Origin: Rhodothalassium salexigens DSM 2132
GTDB lineage: Bacteria > Pseudomonadota > Alphaproteobacteria > Sphingomonadales > Rhodothalassiaceae
NCBI RefSeq assembly: GCF_004341375.1
Contig: NZ_SLXO01000004.1
Span: 239,351-303,350 of the forward strand
Direction of reading: 5' to 3'
Length of the DNA stretch: 64,000 nucleotides
The notes under the pieces were generated by a model. That model was not told where the DNA came from, did not search any database, and saw nothing but the letters and a program-made list of their open reading frames with translations. The number at the start of each line of letters is the position of its first letter. Within the stretch, counting starts at the first letter, position 1. The translations under genes were made by a program, and so were the position numbers. This document shows, in pieces, positions 28,501 to 35,170 of the stretch.

Positions 28501-29810
28501 GTGGGGCCGTCCTCTTCGGCGGCCACCGGGCCGGTGAAGGTGGCGACCGGCGCGTCGTTGGTGCCGGTGACGGTGATGGTGGCGGTGGCGGTGTCGGTCG
28601 CACTCGCCTCGTCGGTGACCGTGTAGGTGACCGTGGCGGTGGCGGTGTCGCCCGGCGCCAGATGGTCATAGGCGCTGCCGGGGTCGAAGGCGAGCCGCCC
28701 GTCGTCGGTGATCGAGACGCTGCCGCCGGCACCCGGCGCTAGGGACGCGCCGGTGAGGGTCAGGGTGTCGCCGGCGTCCGGGTCGCGGTCATTGGTCAGC
28801 ACGTCGAGGGTCAGCGGGATGTTCTCGCCCGTGGTGCCGGTGTCGGCCGCCGCAAGGGGCGCGTCGTTGGTGCCGGTGACGGTGACCGTGACCGTCTCGG
28901 TGGCGGTGTTGCCGGCGCTGTCGGTGACCCGATAGGTGAAGGCGACGTCGCGACTGTCGCCCTCGGCCAGGTCCTGGAAGCCGTCGCCGGGGTCGAAGCG
29001 CACCGTGCCGTCGGGGTCAACGCTGGCGCTGCCCTCGGCCGGGTCGGTGACGATCTCGTAGCCGAGCGTGTCGTCGGCGTCGGGGTCGGTGACCGGCAGG
29101 GCCGCGCTCACCGGGTCGCCGTCTTCGGTCGCCGTCAGTGACAGGGGCCCGGCCGTCGGCGCCTGGTTCGTTGGGTCGCCGCCGTCATCGCCGCTGGTGC
29201 CGTCCGGGCCGCCGTCGTCGCCTTGTTCAGCGACGATGATCTCGGATAGGGACGGTTCGCCGTCCGGCACGGTCGTGTCCGGCGTGCCGGCGTCGGTGTC
29301 TGCCGCATCGCCGCCGTCGAGCCCGGCGAGCGGGACGTCGTCGCCGAGAGCCGGCAAGACCACGCCGCCGCGATCAGTGGCGCCACGCACCGCCGTTTCG
29401 AAAGACCCGGCGGTGGCGAACACGGTGCCGTCCTCGGCACTGAAGCCGCCGCCGCCGCTGCCCGGTCCGAACAGGTCGCCCGCGCCGCGGAACGGATCAC
29501 CCACCAAGCCGATGTCGGCGGCACCGGGGCCATCGCCCACCGACCCGGACGCCACCGCGCCAGCGGCCGCGCCATCGGCATCCAATAGCGGACGCCCCGC
29601 ACCGCCGTCGTCATTCGAACCGGGAAGGGAGATGTCGGCGCCGAGATGCAGGTTCACATAGTCGAGCGGATCGTCGGTCGCGGTTTCGAGACTGTCGTCG
29701 AGAATGACGCTCTGCTCCCGATCGGGGGCCGGATTGCGTTCGACGAACAGGATGGGATCAATGGGGGTTGCCGAGGCGTTCCCGGGCTTTGGCGTGCTGT
29801 CGTCGGCCAC
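19542..29810 (-). CDS. Giant secreted RTX adhesin with cadherin/VCBS-like and LamG-like repeats
   Basis: A 3,422-residue acidic protein starting at GTG 29810 (AGGAG upstream). It has no Sec signal, consistent with type I secretion. After a 210-residue leader come about seven roughly 103-residue cadherin/VCBS-like modules (about 215-930), each ending near VTVTGTNDAP. A LamG-like domain (about 935-1170), two more modules, a second LamG-like domain (about 1375-1625), a further module and a longer cadherin-like segment follow, then five modules (about 1950-2460). RTX calcium-binding nonapeptides (GGxGxDxxx) are in clusters at about 2500-2560, 2680-2740 and 2880-3040. A 200-residue Ala/Asp/Glu/Thr-rich linker and a last RTX-like segment end the chain. 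By family, a calcium-dependent surface or released adhesin. No ABC exporter, membrane fusion or TolC gene is in the window. Confidence 0.9.
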   Translation of the reverse strand: MADDSTPKPGNASATPIDPILFVERNPAPDREQSVILDDSLETATDDPLDYVNLHLGADISLPGSNDDGGAGRPLLDADGAAAGAVASGSVGDGPGAADIGLVGDPFRGAGDLFGPGSGGGGFSAEDGTVFATAGSFETAVRGATDRGGVVLPALGDDVPLAGLDGGDAADTDAGTPDTTVPDGEPSLSEIIVAEQGDDGGPDGTSGDDGGDPTNQAPTAGPLSLTATEDGDPVSAALPVTDPDADDTLGYEIVTDPAEGSASVDPDGTVRFDPGDGFQDLAEGDSRDVAFTYRVTDSAGNTATETVTVTVTGTNDAPLAAADTGTTGENIPLTLDVLTNDRDPDAGDTLTLTGASLAPGAGGSVSITDDGRLAFDPGSAYDHLAPGDTATATVTYTVTDEASATDTATATITVTGTNDAPVATFTGPVAAEEDGPTVSGQLTATDVDAEPGELRYALVEGPAEGSVTVDPDGGFAFDAGDDFQDLAEGQTRDVSFTYKVTDGHGGSDTETVTITVTGTNDAPIAVADTATTGENAPLTLDVLTNDRDPDADDTLTLTGATLAPGAGGSVSITDDGRLAFDPGSAYDHLAPGDTATATVTYTVTDDTGATDTATATITVTGTNDAPLATFTGPVAAEEDGPTVSGQLTATDVDAETGELRYALVEGPAEGSVTVDADGGFAFDAGEDFQDLAEGQTRDVSFTYKVTDGHGGSDTETVTITVTGTNDAPIAAADTGTTGENSPLTLDVLANDRDPDADDTLTLTGATLAPGAGSSVSITDDGRLAFDPGSAYDHLAPGDTATATVTYTVTDDAGATDTATATITITGTNDAPVAMADTGATDEDSAVDVDVLANDRDADAGDGATLTDVAWVDGQAGRDGSSIDIVDGALRFDPGDAYNDLSVGDSETVQVRYTVTDDHGASDTATATITIAGRNDAPAITAVTQDGGAVDGALLLNETGRLDGVAMIADVDNFPTNALTVSMTFASDTPPGHDGLNTNGNALFSYNGSDGDDNEFMVFARPNGRFSVYVNGQECDLGRGIDNAFGDLFDGQPHDLTVSWDSTDGSLRVYLDGQLAGEGTVSTGQPISAGGTVTLGQEQTDLGAGFDREQDFNGRMYGLTVRDGALTPDQIAGGDDRQGRVLDFDFTRGEAVGLTNQVTGETKMTIAQDALFVGGQIFSAVEDGDAIAIQVTAQDPDRADTLRYRLNERGADAEGVATIDPATGRIVFDPADDFQYLAEGETTTVTLTVTVDDGRDLPNSTDTETVTITVTGTNDAPIVDVGPGAASEDGAPVTIAVDARDVDNDDSVSLAVLDQPEAGQVTLDADGQFVFDPGHAFQDLDTGDTRQVSFRYRATDAMGETTTGTATVTVTGADDQPVIGPIVDVTNSLDAQPVLPGQALTLDGAAGDAALAADLAGWPGDALTVSMTFASAAAPGSGGRGDVALLSYAVEGSDNAFTVLANDHGGLDVYVNNQLVRVPVDGGTGALFDGTYKTLSLSWDGDTGALRVYVDSEFKGEGLAAAGQTVPSGGTLALGQDQDSVGGGFDPDQAFTGRIADLQLFDHVRGAATLAADAGQAGVDGATGGSVLAYDFTDGGLDDRSGGADLSLDGGAALTGDAALDRPGETPLRIGEDANALRAIGGRITASDIDGDDLSFSLVEGPAQGALTLASDGQFTYHPDGAFESLGLGDTATVRFTVAVSDGDGPAVTREVSLIIEGENDAPTDITLSPDAGQTGTDPAQDRATVAENAAAGTVVATLGSVDVDAGDSHTYALVEQTRPLDEALAADPDGVFSLPTGADGLRLTAMGRLEDGDGQATHSVWRLRNGTDEAVEVTLSPYGGGEPITVTLPPNTDTFVASEAAGATHKMSWDGGAQTKAPGGGGFSYDAPVTVGAGDLPFEVVGDQLRVRDGANLDYETQSSYQVTLRTTDEAGATHTETITVDLTDRPEAPTAGPLSLTATEDGDPVSAALPVTDPDADDTLGYEIVTDPAEGSASVDPDGTVRFDPSDGFQDLAEGDSRDVTFTYRVTDSAGNAATETVTVTVTGTNDAPLAAADTGTTGENIPLTLDVLANDRDPDADDTLTLTGATLAPGAGGSVSITDDGRLAFDPGNAYDHLAPGDTATATVTYTVTDDAGATDTATATITVTGTNDAPVATFTGPVAAEEDGPTVSGQLTATDVDAETGELRYALVEGPGEGSVTVDPDGGFAFDAGDDFQDLAEGQTRDVSFTYKVTDGHGGTDTETVTITVTGTNDAPVGTYSGTLEADEDGSLVDGQLTATDVDGPDDKIVFDLVSDPEAGGGWVTVLPDGRFGFDPGEDFQELAEGETRDVTFTYKVTDEHGATSTATATITVTGRNDAPIATFKGPVTAEEDGPVVSGQLTAYDVDADPGDLSFALVDEPAEGSVSVDPDGTFRFDPGNDFQDLAEGETRDVSFTYKVTDEQGATSTASVTVTVTGTADAPAAIFTTGDDTVDLTAYSASVAAAATQRDALSGNDTVILHGGVDYGADSAFDAGTGDDRVTGTARADHIHGGAGHDTLIGAGGGDVLTGGAGNDRFEVAPGDGAVVITDFTPVGSGGTLQNAGFDTIRFGAGLRPEAMQMVQDGADTVITFDNAPGLSVRLEGVDVTLLDDLPGGHANFLFDGSTAAGDAGPDAVDVFNPYDDARGGLFSGDTVTFLTPEDNDVTGTRSADVIKGMGGDDRIDGGGGDDTLEGNAGDDTLIGGAGDDMLRGGLGDDTLTGSGSGGGGGDRNVFALGDVSARHEGDDVITDFDVNGGGETGFDTLTFRFDGQDYALQTSEQFLDFINEITTDGRDDTSARVDGADLVFDFGATVGSVRLEGVVGPDGLDPDDIDAILTPDQPDPGDDTEDDGPCGETRPGDMLGTEGTDTLTGTPGSDRIFGLGGDDVIRDSGNGDDVICGGDGRDIIQVSGRGDDRIGGGDGDDIIDNAGSGHDQIWGGAGDDIIRNSGNGNDQIRGGAGNDEITSSGNGDDQFWGGDGDDVITRKGAGDDQFWGGAGNDTMTGGAGDDTFHIDDYTGTAPGHDTVTDFRPGTDTIDIAGYGKVSSGVQLLGFIASLAVSGRAGAGARVDGDDLVIDYGDGAGSLTLAGVVGQDGLTAAAIDDAAMPAGTSTANGAAADGLSARGAGPVPDGQSAEAATGGGSTASGATDGTEGNAEGPAEAIQPDAPADASDPMQPANATENAAPSDAEAGPEAAEAAAGTGDDQTATAPEATPADEPATDEPAANAGPSGDAAGTGPLDDLSADAADAGTDPGADPMAGADGDDQAEPQGAGDLSGDDDTPLSDVGDAAGETTDGAADIGAPTVITVAGQASVAGTGDDELFQVGADAAFNGVSYLDGGGGEDTMDISAFAGSNWVISLDNGATFSADGGTSLTDIDSPGEIQVDGETVIDFSNIDHITW
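23045..23965 (-). repeat. Near-identical long direct repeat, copy A (three modules)
   Basis: Encodes three consecutive modules of the giant adhesin (about residues 1950-2255). Read side by side, it matches 28250-29165 base for base over long stretches, with scattered single differences. The reference point ATCGAGACGCTGCCGCCGGC lies at 23515 here and 28711 in the other copy, an offset of 5,196 bases, a multiple of three. Confidence 0.85.
27320..28860 (-). repeat. Tandem 615-base double-module repeat
   Basis: Two module types alternate (AAADTGTTGEN type and FTGPVAAEEDG type), giving a 615-base, 205-residue period. The landmark ATCGAGACGCTG occurs at 27481, 28096 and 28711, exactly 615 bases apart. 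The copies are nearly identical in DNA, pointing to recent duplication or gene conversion. Confidence 0.88.
28250..29165 (-). repeat. Near-identical long direct repeat, copy B (three modules)
   Basis: Encodes the first three modules of the giant adhesin (about residues 215-520) and is the partner of 23045-23965. Module order and most bases agree with the other copy. Confidence 0.85.
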
Positions 29811-30094
29811 GAGGGGGCTCCTACTCCGAACCGGGGCCGTGGCGGAGTCGACCCCGTGACGCTACATGGTTAGAGAATATATAAAATTTGCTTAACCAGC
29901 AAGAAAACAACGCGAATGGCCATAAAGATAGGGCCGGGAAAAGCCAGGGGCGGACCGGGAACGCATCCGAGCGCGAAACGATCCCGACGCTGCCGGGCGC
30001 GCTTGTCTGCGTTGCAGGCGCGCACGCCGGCGCTTGGTGACGGTTCCGTCATAGCTGTCCCACAGGCTGCGCCGATCTGGGTTAGACTGTGCCA
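29811..30094. promoter_or_regulatory. Divergent control region of the adhesin gene and comF
   Basis: A 284-base gap. The part at 29871-29915 is strikingly AT-rich (AGAGAATATATAAAATTTGC) and on the minus strand gives TTGCTG followed 15 bases later by TATATT, a plausible promoter for the adhesin, leaving a leader of about 60 bases. No clear promoter for comF is seen. Confidence 0.45.
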
Positions 30095-30865
30095 ATGAGC
30101 CGCTGGACGAAGCCAACCAAGATCGTGGCCGGGACGTGGTCGGCGCGGTTGCTGGATATGGTGTTGCCACACCGGTGCGCCGCGTGCGGGGCCGAGACCG
30201 TGGCGCCGGGGCTGTGCGGAGTTTGTTTTCAGGCGCTTAGTCCCATCGCCGGGTCGGTGTGTGCGCGTTGTGGGTGGCCGTTCGAACTGGCCCAGCCGGC
30301 CGACGCCTGGTGTGCCGCCTGCCACGCCCGGCCGCCGACCTTTGATCGGGCGCGTGCGGCGCTGGTTTATGACGACGCGAGTCGCGGCCTGTTGTTGGCA
30401 TTCAAGCATGGCGACCGGACCGATCTGGGGCCGGTGCTGGCCGCGCACCTGGCGCGCGCTGGGGGCGACTTGCTCGACGACGCCGGGTTGATCGTGCCGG
30501 TTCCGCTCCATCACCGGCGGCTGTTTCGGCGCCGGTACAATCAGGCGGCCTTGCTGGCCGGAGCGCTGGCGCGGCGCACCGGCCGGGCGTGGCGGGGCGA
30601 CCTTCTGGTGCGGCGCCGGGCGACGCCGAGCCAAGGCGGGCTGAACGCCGGGCAGCGGCGGCGCAATGTGGCCGGGGCGTTCGCGCTGCACCCGCGCGAC
30701 GGTGCCGAGGTGGTCGCCGGGCTGCGGGTCTTGCTGGTCGACGATGTGCTGACCACCGGGGCGACGGCGGAGGCATGCGCGCGCTGCCTGTGTCGCGCGG
30801 GCGCTGCGGCTGTGGACGTGGTAACGGTGGCACGGGTTGTTTTGCCGCGCGCGCCGGACATATAG
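30095..30865 (+). CDS. comF: ComF family phosphoribosyltransferase-like protein
   Basis: A 256-residue ComF-type protein. The N-terminus has cysteine pairs typical of the family's zinc finger (HRCAACGAE, LCGVCF, CARCGWPFE, WCAACH), and the C-terminus has the PRPP-binding motif VLLVDDVLTTGATAEAC of type I phosphoribosyltransferases. ComF is required for DNA uptake in competent species, but homologues are widespread in bacteria with no known competence, so the role here is open. A GTG at 30089 is an alternative start. It is followed by grxC in the order usual for alphaproteobacteria. Confidence 0.9.
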   Translation: MSRWTKPTKIVAGTWSARLLDMVLPHRCAACGAETVAPGLCGVCFQALSPIAGSVCARCGWPFELAQPADAWCAACHARPPTFDRARAALVYDDASRGLLLAFKHGDRTDLGPVLAAHLARAGGDLLDDAGLIVPVPLHHRRLFRRRYNQAALLAGALARRTGRAWRGDLLVRRRATPSQGGLNAGQRRRNVAGAFALHPRDGAEVVAGLRVLLVDDVLTTGATAEACARCLCRAGAAAVDVVTVARVVLPRAPDI

Positions 30866-30931
30866 AGCGGTCTGGGGCGGCCGGCGCGTGGGGGCGAGCG
30901 GCCGCCGGCTTCAGTTGTCAGGAGGACCGTG

Positions 30932-31189
30932 ATGGCGGATGTCGAGATCTATACCAAGGAATTCTGCGGTTTTTGTGCGCGCGCCAAGAAGCTGCTGCGG
31001 GCCAAGAATGTCGGCTTCAAGGAAATCCCCATCGATATGGAGCCGCGTCGGCGCCCGGAAATGATCGAGCGGGCGGGGGGCAAGACCACGGTGCCGCAGA
31101 TCTTCATCGGTGGCGAGCATGTGGGCGGGTGCGACGAGTTGGTGGCGCTCGACCGGGCGGGCAAGCTGGATGCCTTGCTTGAAGCTTGA
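30932..31189 (+). CDS. grxC: Glutaredoxin 3
   Basis: An 85-residue glutathione-dependent disulfide reductase. The active site is KEFCGFCARAKK, a CxxC with Gly-Phe instead of the common Pro-Tyr. The TVPQIFIGGEHVGGCDEL segment holds the cis-proline and the glutathione-binding GG-x-D region. The size is normal for GrxC. GGAGGACC precedes the ATG at 30932. The nitrilase-family gene begins shortly after it on the same strand. Confidence 0.93.
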   Translation: MADVEIYTKEFCGFCARAKKLLRAKNVGFKEIPIDMEPRRRPEMIERAGGKTTVPQIFIGGEHVGGCDELVALDRAGKLDALLEA

Positions 31190-31237
31190 GCCGCGGCGGC
31201 GGACGGTTTGGCCTCAGCCGGTGTCGGGAGGGCGGCG

Positions 31238-32227
31238 TTGAGCCCGGCGGGCGGCGACGACCGGGCGGCCAGCTCGGTGACTGTGGCGCTGATCCAGATG
31301 ACCGCCGGCATCGAGCCCGAAGCCAATACGGCGCTGGTTTGCCGCTTGATGGGCGAGGCGGCGGCGCGCGGCGCCCAGTGGATCGCCACCCCTGAGATGA
31401 CCGTGTGTCTGGACAGCGACCCCAAGCGGCTGCTGGCCCACACCCATGACGAGGACGAGGATCCGCATCTGGCGCGGCTGTGCCGGCACGCGGCGGCCTT
31501 GGGGGTGACGCTGCTGATCGGCAGCATGGCGGTGCGCGCGGGCACCGGCGACGATGGTCGGCAGCGGCTCGCCAACCGGTCGTTCTTGGTCGGTCCCGAC
31601 GGCACGATCCGGGCCCGTTATGACAAGGTTCATCTTTTCGACGTTAGCCTAAGCGATGGCGAACGGTATGCCGAGTCGCGCCTGTACCGGCCGGGGGACC
31701 GGGCGGTGGTGGCCGACGCAGGGTTTGCCACCCTGGGGCTGTCGGTTTGCTATGACCTGCGCTTTCCGGCGCTCTATCGGGGGCTGGCCGAGGCGGGGGC
31801 GCGGATCTTGACCGTGCCGGCGGCGTTCACGGTGCCCACGGGGCGGGCCCATTGGCATGTGTTGCTGCGCGCCCGGGCGATCGAGACCGGTTGCTTTGTG
31901 GTCGCCCCGGCCCAGGCCGGGCGCCACGCCGACGGCCGCGCCACTTACGGTCACAGCCTGGTGGTCGACCCTTGGGGCACGGTGCTGCTGGACGCCGGCC
32001 CTGCCGAGCCCGAGACCACGCCGGGGGTGCATCTGGTTGCGCTCGATCTGGCGGCGGTGGACCAGGCCCGCGGACGCATACCGGCCTTGACCCATGCGCG
32101 CGCGGTGCGTGTAGAAGGTGTCGCGGGACAGGCTGCGCCCGGCACGCCGGCGGCCGGCGGCCCGGCGGCGGCCGATGAGACGCCCGACGAAAAGCCTCTT
32201 CGGAGGCATGAAGGACGAGAAAGATGA
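31238..32227 (+). CDS. Carbon-nitrogen hydrolase (Nit/omega-amidase family)
   Basis: A nitrilase-superfamily amidase of about 329 residues. The Glu-Lys-Cys triad is visible in TPEMTVCL, RYDKVHLFD and LSVCYDLRFP. The family includes Nit1/Nit2 proteins that hydrolyse deaminated glutathione or alpha-ketoglutaramate, a repair role that would suit its place next to grxC; this is inference. The start is uncertain: TTG at 31238 has GGGAGG seven bases upstream, GTG at 31277 gives the most family-like N-terminus (VTVALIQMTAG), and TTG at 31208 is also open. The C-terminal 40 residues are alanine/proline-rich. It overlaps the DUF1178 gene by four bases (ATGA). Confidence 0.85.
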   Translation: MSPAGGDDRAASSVTVALIQMTAGIEPEANTALVCRLMGEAAARGAQWIATPEMTVCLDSDPKRLLAHTHDEDEDPHLARLCRHAAALGVTLLIGSMAVRAGTGDDGRQRLANRSFLVGPDGTIRARYDKVHLFDVSLSDGERYAESRLYRPGDRAVVADAGFATLGLSVCYDLRFPALYRGLAEAGARILTVPAAFTVPTGRAHWHVLLRARAIETGCFVVAPAQAGRHADGRATYGHSLVVDPWGTVLLDAGPAEPETTPGVHLVALDLAAVDQARGRIPALTHARAVRVEGVAGQAAPGTPAAGGPAAADETPDEKPLRRHEGRER

Positions 32228-32703
32228 TCGTTTTTGATTTGGTCTGCCGATCCGGCCATCGGTTCGAAGCCTGGTTCCGCTCGGCGGCCGCCCATGACGA
32301 ACAGCACAAGGCCGGACAGATCGTCTGCCCGGAATGCGGCGATACCCATGTGGAGAAGGCATTGACCGCGCCGAACATCGCCCGCTCGCGCCCGGTGTCG
32401 GCCGATGCCGCCATGGCGGCCGCCGGCGAGATCTGCGACATGGCCGCCGGCGCGCCCGAGTTGCCGGACCCGCTGCGCCGCGAGCTCGACCAGGTGCTCA
32501 ACCGTGTGCGCGCCCATGTGGAGGCCCATTGCGACTATGTGGGCGACCGGTTCGCCGAGGAAGCGCGCGCCATGCACTATGGCGAGACGACGCCGCGCGG
32601 CATCTATGGCGAAGCGACCACCGCGGAAGCCGCCGACCTGATGGACGAAGGCATTGAACTGACGCCGCTGCCGACGCCGCCGCGCCGCAAGGCCGACGCC
32701 TGA
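32224..32703 (+). CDS. DUF1178 family protein
   Basis: A 159-residue protein of a conserved proteobacterial family without known function. The N-terminus MIVFDLVCRSGHRFEAWF and the pair CxxxH ... CPECGD look like a small zinc-ribbon, and the mid region HCDYVGDRFAEEARAMHYGE is typical of DUF1178. Translation is coupled to the nitrilase gene by the ATGA overlap. The neighbour set comF-grxC-nit-DUF1178-ubiG recurs in alphaproteobacteria. No membrane segment is seen. Confidence 0.9.
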   Translation: MIVFDLVCRSGHRFEAWFRSAAAHDEQHKAGQIVCPECGDTHVEKALTAPNIARSRPVSADAAMAAAGEICDMAAGAPELPDPLRRELDQVLNRVRAHVEAHCDYVGDRFAEEARAMHYGETTPRGIYGEATTAEAADLMDEGIELTPLPTPPRRKADA

Positions 32704-32962
32704 TCGTCTGACCGCCGGATCGCCGGCCTTAGCCCTCTGGCCTGTGATGGGCACCGTCGATGCCAGGGGGATGCCGGGCGTGGATGCCTGGGTGGACCAC
32801 CGACGCCGGGGCGCCGGCGCCTTGGTGGGCAAAGCGCCCGTCAACCGCACAGCGACGCGTGTGGTGCGGCCCCGGCTGCGGCGCCGCCGGCCGCCCGGCG
32901 GTTGCATCAGGTGTCCGTATGCCGTGCCGGCCGTCGTTGCGGCGGGCGGCTAGAGCGGCCGC

Positions 32963-33691
32963 TCAGCCGGCGGCGATGCCCATATAGTTGACGCTGAGAT
33001 CGTTGCTGAGCCGCCACCGGTCGCCGAGCGGGTCATAGCTGAGGCCGCGCCATTCGGGGTGGCAGAAGCCGGCGTCGGTCAGCGCGGCGGCCAGGTCGTC
33101 GGGGCGGATGAACTTGCGCCAGTCGTGGGTGCCGCGGTCGACCCAGCCGAGCACATACTCCGCCGCCACGATGCCGAGCGCGAACGCCTTGGCGGTGCGG
33201 TTCAGCGTCGATACGACGACCGCGCCGCCGGGCCGGGTGAGCGCGCGCAGCGCCGCCACGAAGGCGTCCACATCGGCCACATGCTCAAGGATTTCGAGCG
33301 CTAGCACCACGTCGAACTGTTCGCCCGCCTCGGCCAGCGCCTCGGCGGTCATGTTGCGATAGTCGATCTTCAGCCCCATGGCCTGGGCGTGGGCGCGCGC
33401 CGCGCCGATCACCTCGCTTGAGGCGTCGAGCCCGGTGACCCGGGCGCCGAGCCGGGCCATCGGCTCGGTGACGATGCCGCCGCCGCAGCCCACGTCAAGG
33501 ATGCGCAGGCCCTCGAACGGCGCGGTGGTGCCGCGCGGGCAGGCGCAATGGTCGCCGACCCGGTCGCGGATGAACGTCAGGCGCGCCGGGTTGAGCTTGT
33601 GCAGCGGCGCCATCGGCCCGTCCGGGTCCCACCATTGCCCGGCGATGCGGCCGAAGGCCTCCACTTCGCGGCGTTCGACGGTGCTGCCCAT
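32963..33691 (-). CDS. ubiG: Ubiquinone biosynthesis O-methyltransferase UbiG
   Basis: A 242-residue SAM-dependent methyltransferase performing both O-methylations in ubiquinone synthesis. The N-terminus (EVEAFGRIAGQWWDPDGPM) and PLHKLNPARLTFI are typical of UbiG, motif I is ILDVGCGGGIVTEPMARLGA, and the C-terminus HDWRKFIRPDDL completes the family pattern. AAGGATC lies before the ATG at 33691. Transcribed opposite to its neighbours and divergent from lysC, as is common in this lineage. Confidence 0.95.
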   Translation of the reverse strand: MGSTVERREVEAFGRIAGQWWDPDGPMAPLHKLNPARLTFIRDRVGDHCACPRGTTAPFEGLRILDVGCGGGIVTEPMARLGARVTGLDASSEVIGAARAHAQAMGLKIDYRNMTAEALAEAGEQFDVVLALEILEHVADVDAFVAALRALTRPGGAVVVSTLNRTAKAFALGIVAAEYVLGWVDRGTHDWRKFIRPDDLAAALTDAGFCHPEWRGLSYDPLGDRWRLSNDLSVNYMGIAAG

Positions 33692-33916
33692 GGTCGCTGA
33701 TCCTTCTTTTCGCTGACGGTCTGGTGGTCGCTGACGCCCGGTGTCGGTGCCGGCGGGCGGTCGGCTGCTGTTCGGGCGTCCGGCGCCTCGTGTCTTGGTT
33801 CTGCCGGGTCCGGCCTTGTGTGTGCCCTAGTCTGGCTTTATGACGTGCGACGGTCATGCTCGGCAAGGGCGCATCCTGTCCGCGTTGTGGTCGCGACAGC
33901 CTGCAAGGACGGCTCT

Positions 33917-35170
33917 ATGGCGTTGGTGGTAAAGAAATTCGGTGGGACATCGGTTGCGGACCTGGAGCGCATCGCCGCGGTTGCCGAACGGGTGAAGCGC
34001 TCGGTCGATGCCGGCGACCGGGTCGCCGTGGTGGCGTCGGCCATGGCCGGCGAAACCGACCGGTTGGTGGGCTTGTGCCGGGCGGCCGCCGCCGGCGATG
34101 GCGACCCGGCCGAGATGTGCGAATATGACAGCGTGGTCGCGGCGGGCGAGCAGATCTCGACCGGGCTGCTGGCGCTGACCCTGCAACGCCTGGGCGTGCC
34201 GGCGCGGTCGTGGACCGGCTGGCAGGTGCCGGTGCGCACGCTCGGCCATCACGGCTCGGCGCGCGTCGACACCATCGACCCCGCGGCCCTGCTCGCGTCG
34301 ATCGACGCCGGCGTGGTGCCGGTGGTGGCGGGCTTTCAGGGCGTCGATGCCAACGGCCGGATCGCCACCCTGGGGCGCGGCGGCTCGGACACCTCGGCGG
34401 TGGCGCTGGCGGCGGCGTTGGGCGCCGACCGTTGCGACATCTACACCGACGTGGACGGGGTGTTCACCACCGACCCGCGGATCGTCGCCAAGGCACGCAA
34501 GCTCGACCGGATCTCGTTCGAGGAAATGCTGGAAATGGCCAGCCAGGGCGCCAAGGTGTTGCAGACCCGGTCGGTCGCCATGGCGATGCAGCACGGGGTC
34601 CGGCTTCAGGTGCTGTCCAGCTTCAACGATCGGCCGGGCACGCTGGTGGTGCCCGAGGGGGACATCATGGAACAGGAAGTGGTCAGCGGGCTGGCCTATT
34701 CGTTGAATGAATCGCGCATCAGCGTCATGCACGCGCCCGACCGCCCCGGTGTGGTGGCGGCGATCTTCTCGCCCCTGTCGCAAGCCGGCATCAATGTGGA
34801 CATGATCGTCCAGACCTCGGCCAAGGTGGGCGAGGTGGCCAATGTCACCTTCACCGTGCCCGAGACCGACCTGGACCGCGCGGTGTCGCTGCTGGAAGCG
34901 GCGCGCGACGAGATCGGTTACAAGGACCTGATCGCCGACCGTGGCGTGGTCAAGATCTCGGCCATCGGCCTGGGTATGAAATCCCACTCGGGCGTCGCCG
35001 AGACCATGTTCAAGACGCTGTCCGAACGGGCGATCAATGTGGATGTGATCTCGACCTCGGAAATCAAGCTGTCGGTCTTGATCAAGGCGGATTATCTGGA
35101 ACTGGCGTTGCGGGCGTTGCACGCCGCCTATGGCCTGGATGCGAAGGAGGAACCCTATGGCGGCAGTTGA
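33917..35170 (+). CDS. lysC: Aspartate kinase
   Basis: Phosphorylates aspartate, the first step toward lysine, methionine, threonine and diaminopimelate. The 417-residue protein begins ALVVKKFGGTSVADLERIA, the kinase signature, and has C-terminal ACT domains (about 265-405; MHAPDRPGVVAAIF and ISAIGLGMKSHSGV) through which lysine/threonine feedback usually acts. The ATG at 33917 follows AAGGACGGC. The next gene overlaps its end by 14 bases. The ubiG-lysC-ptsP neighbourhood is conserved in alphaproteobacteria. Confidence 0.96.
   Translation: MALVVKKFGGTSVADLERIAAVAERVKRSVDAGDRVAVVASAMAGETDRLVGLCRAAAAGDGDPAEMCEYDSVVAAGEQISTGLLALTLQRLGVPARSWTGWQVPVRTLGHHGSARVDTIDPAALLASIDAGVVPVVAGFQGVDANGRIATLGRGGSDTSAVALAAALGADRCDIYTDVDGVFTTDPRIVAKARKLDRISFEEMLEMASQGAKVLQTRSVAMAMQHGVRLQVLSSFNDRPGTLVVPEGDIMEQEVVSGLAYSLNESRISVMHAPDRPGVVAAIFSPLSQAGINVDMIVQTSAKVGEVANVTFTVPETDLDRAVSLLEAARDEIGYKDLIADRGVVKISAIGLGMKSHSGVAETMFKTLSERAINVDVISTSEIKLSVLIKADYLELALRALHAAYGLDAKEEPYGGS

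Noticed and set aside
19458..28742. Very long plus-strand open frames (1,495 and 1,461 codons) antisense to the giant adhesin gene
   Set aside because: They mirror the repeat modules of the minus-strand gene and encode repetitive Val/Ala/Gly/Asp-rich sequence with no family resemblance. High GC and repeats explain their length.
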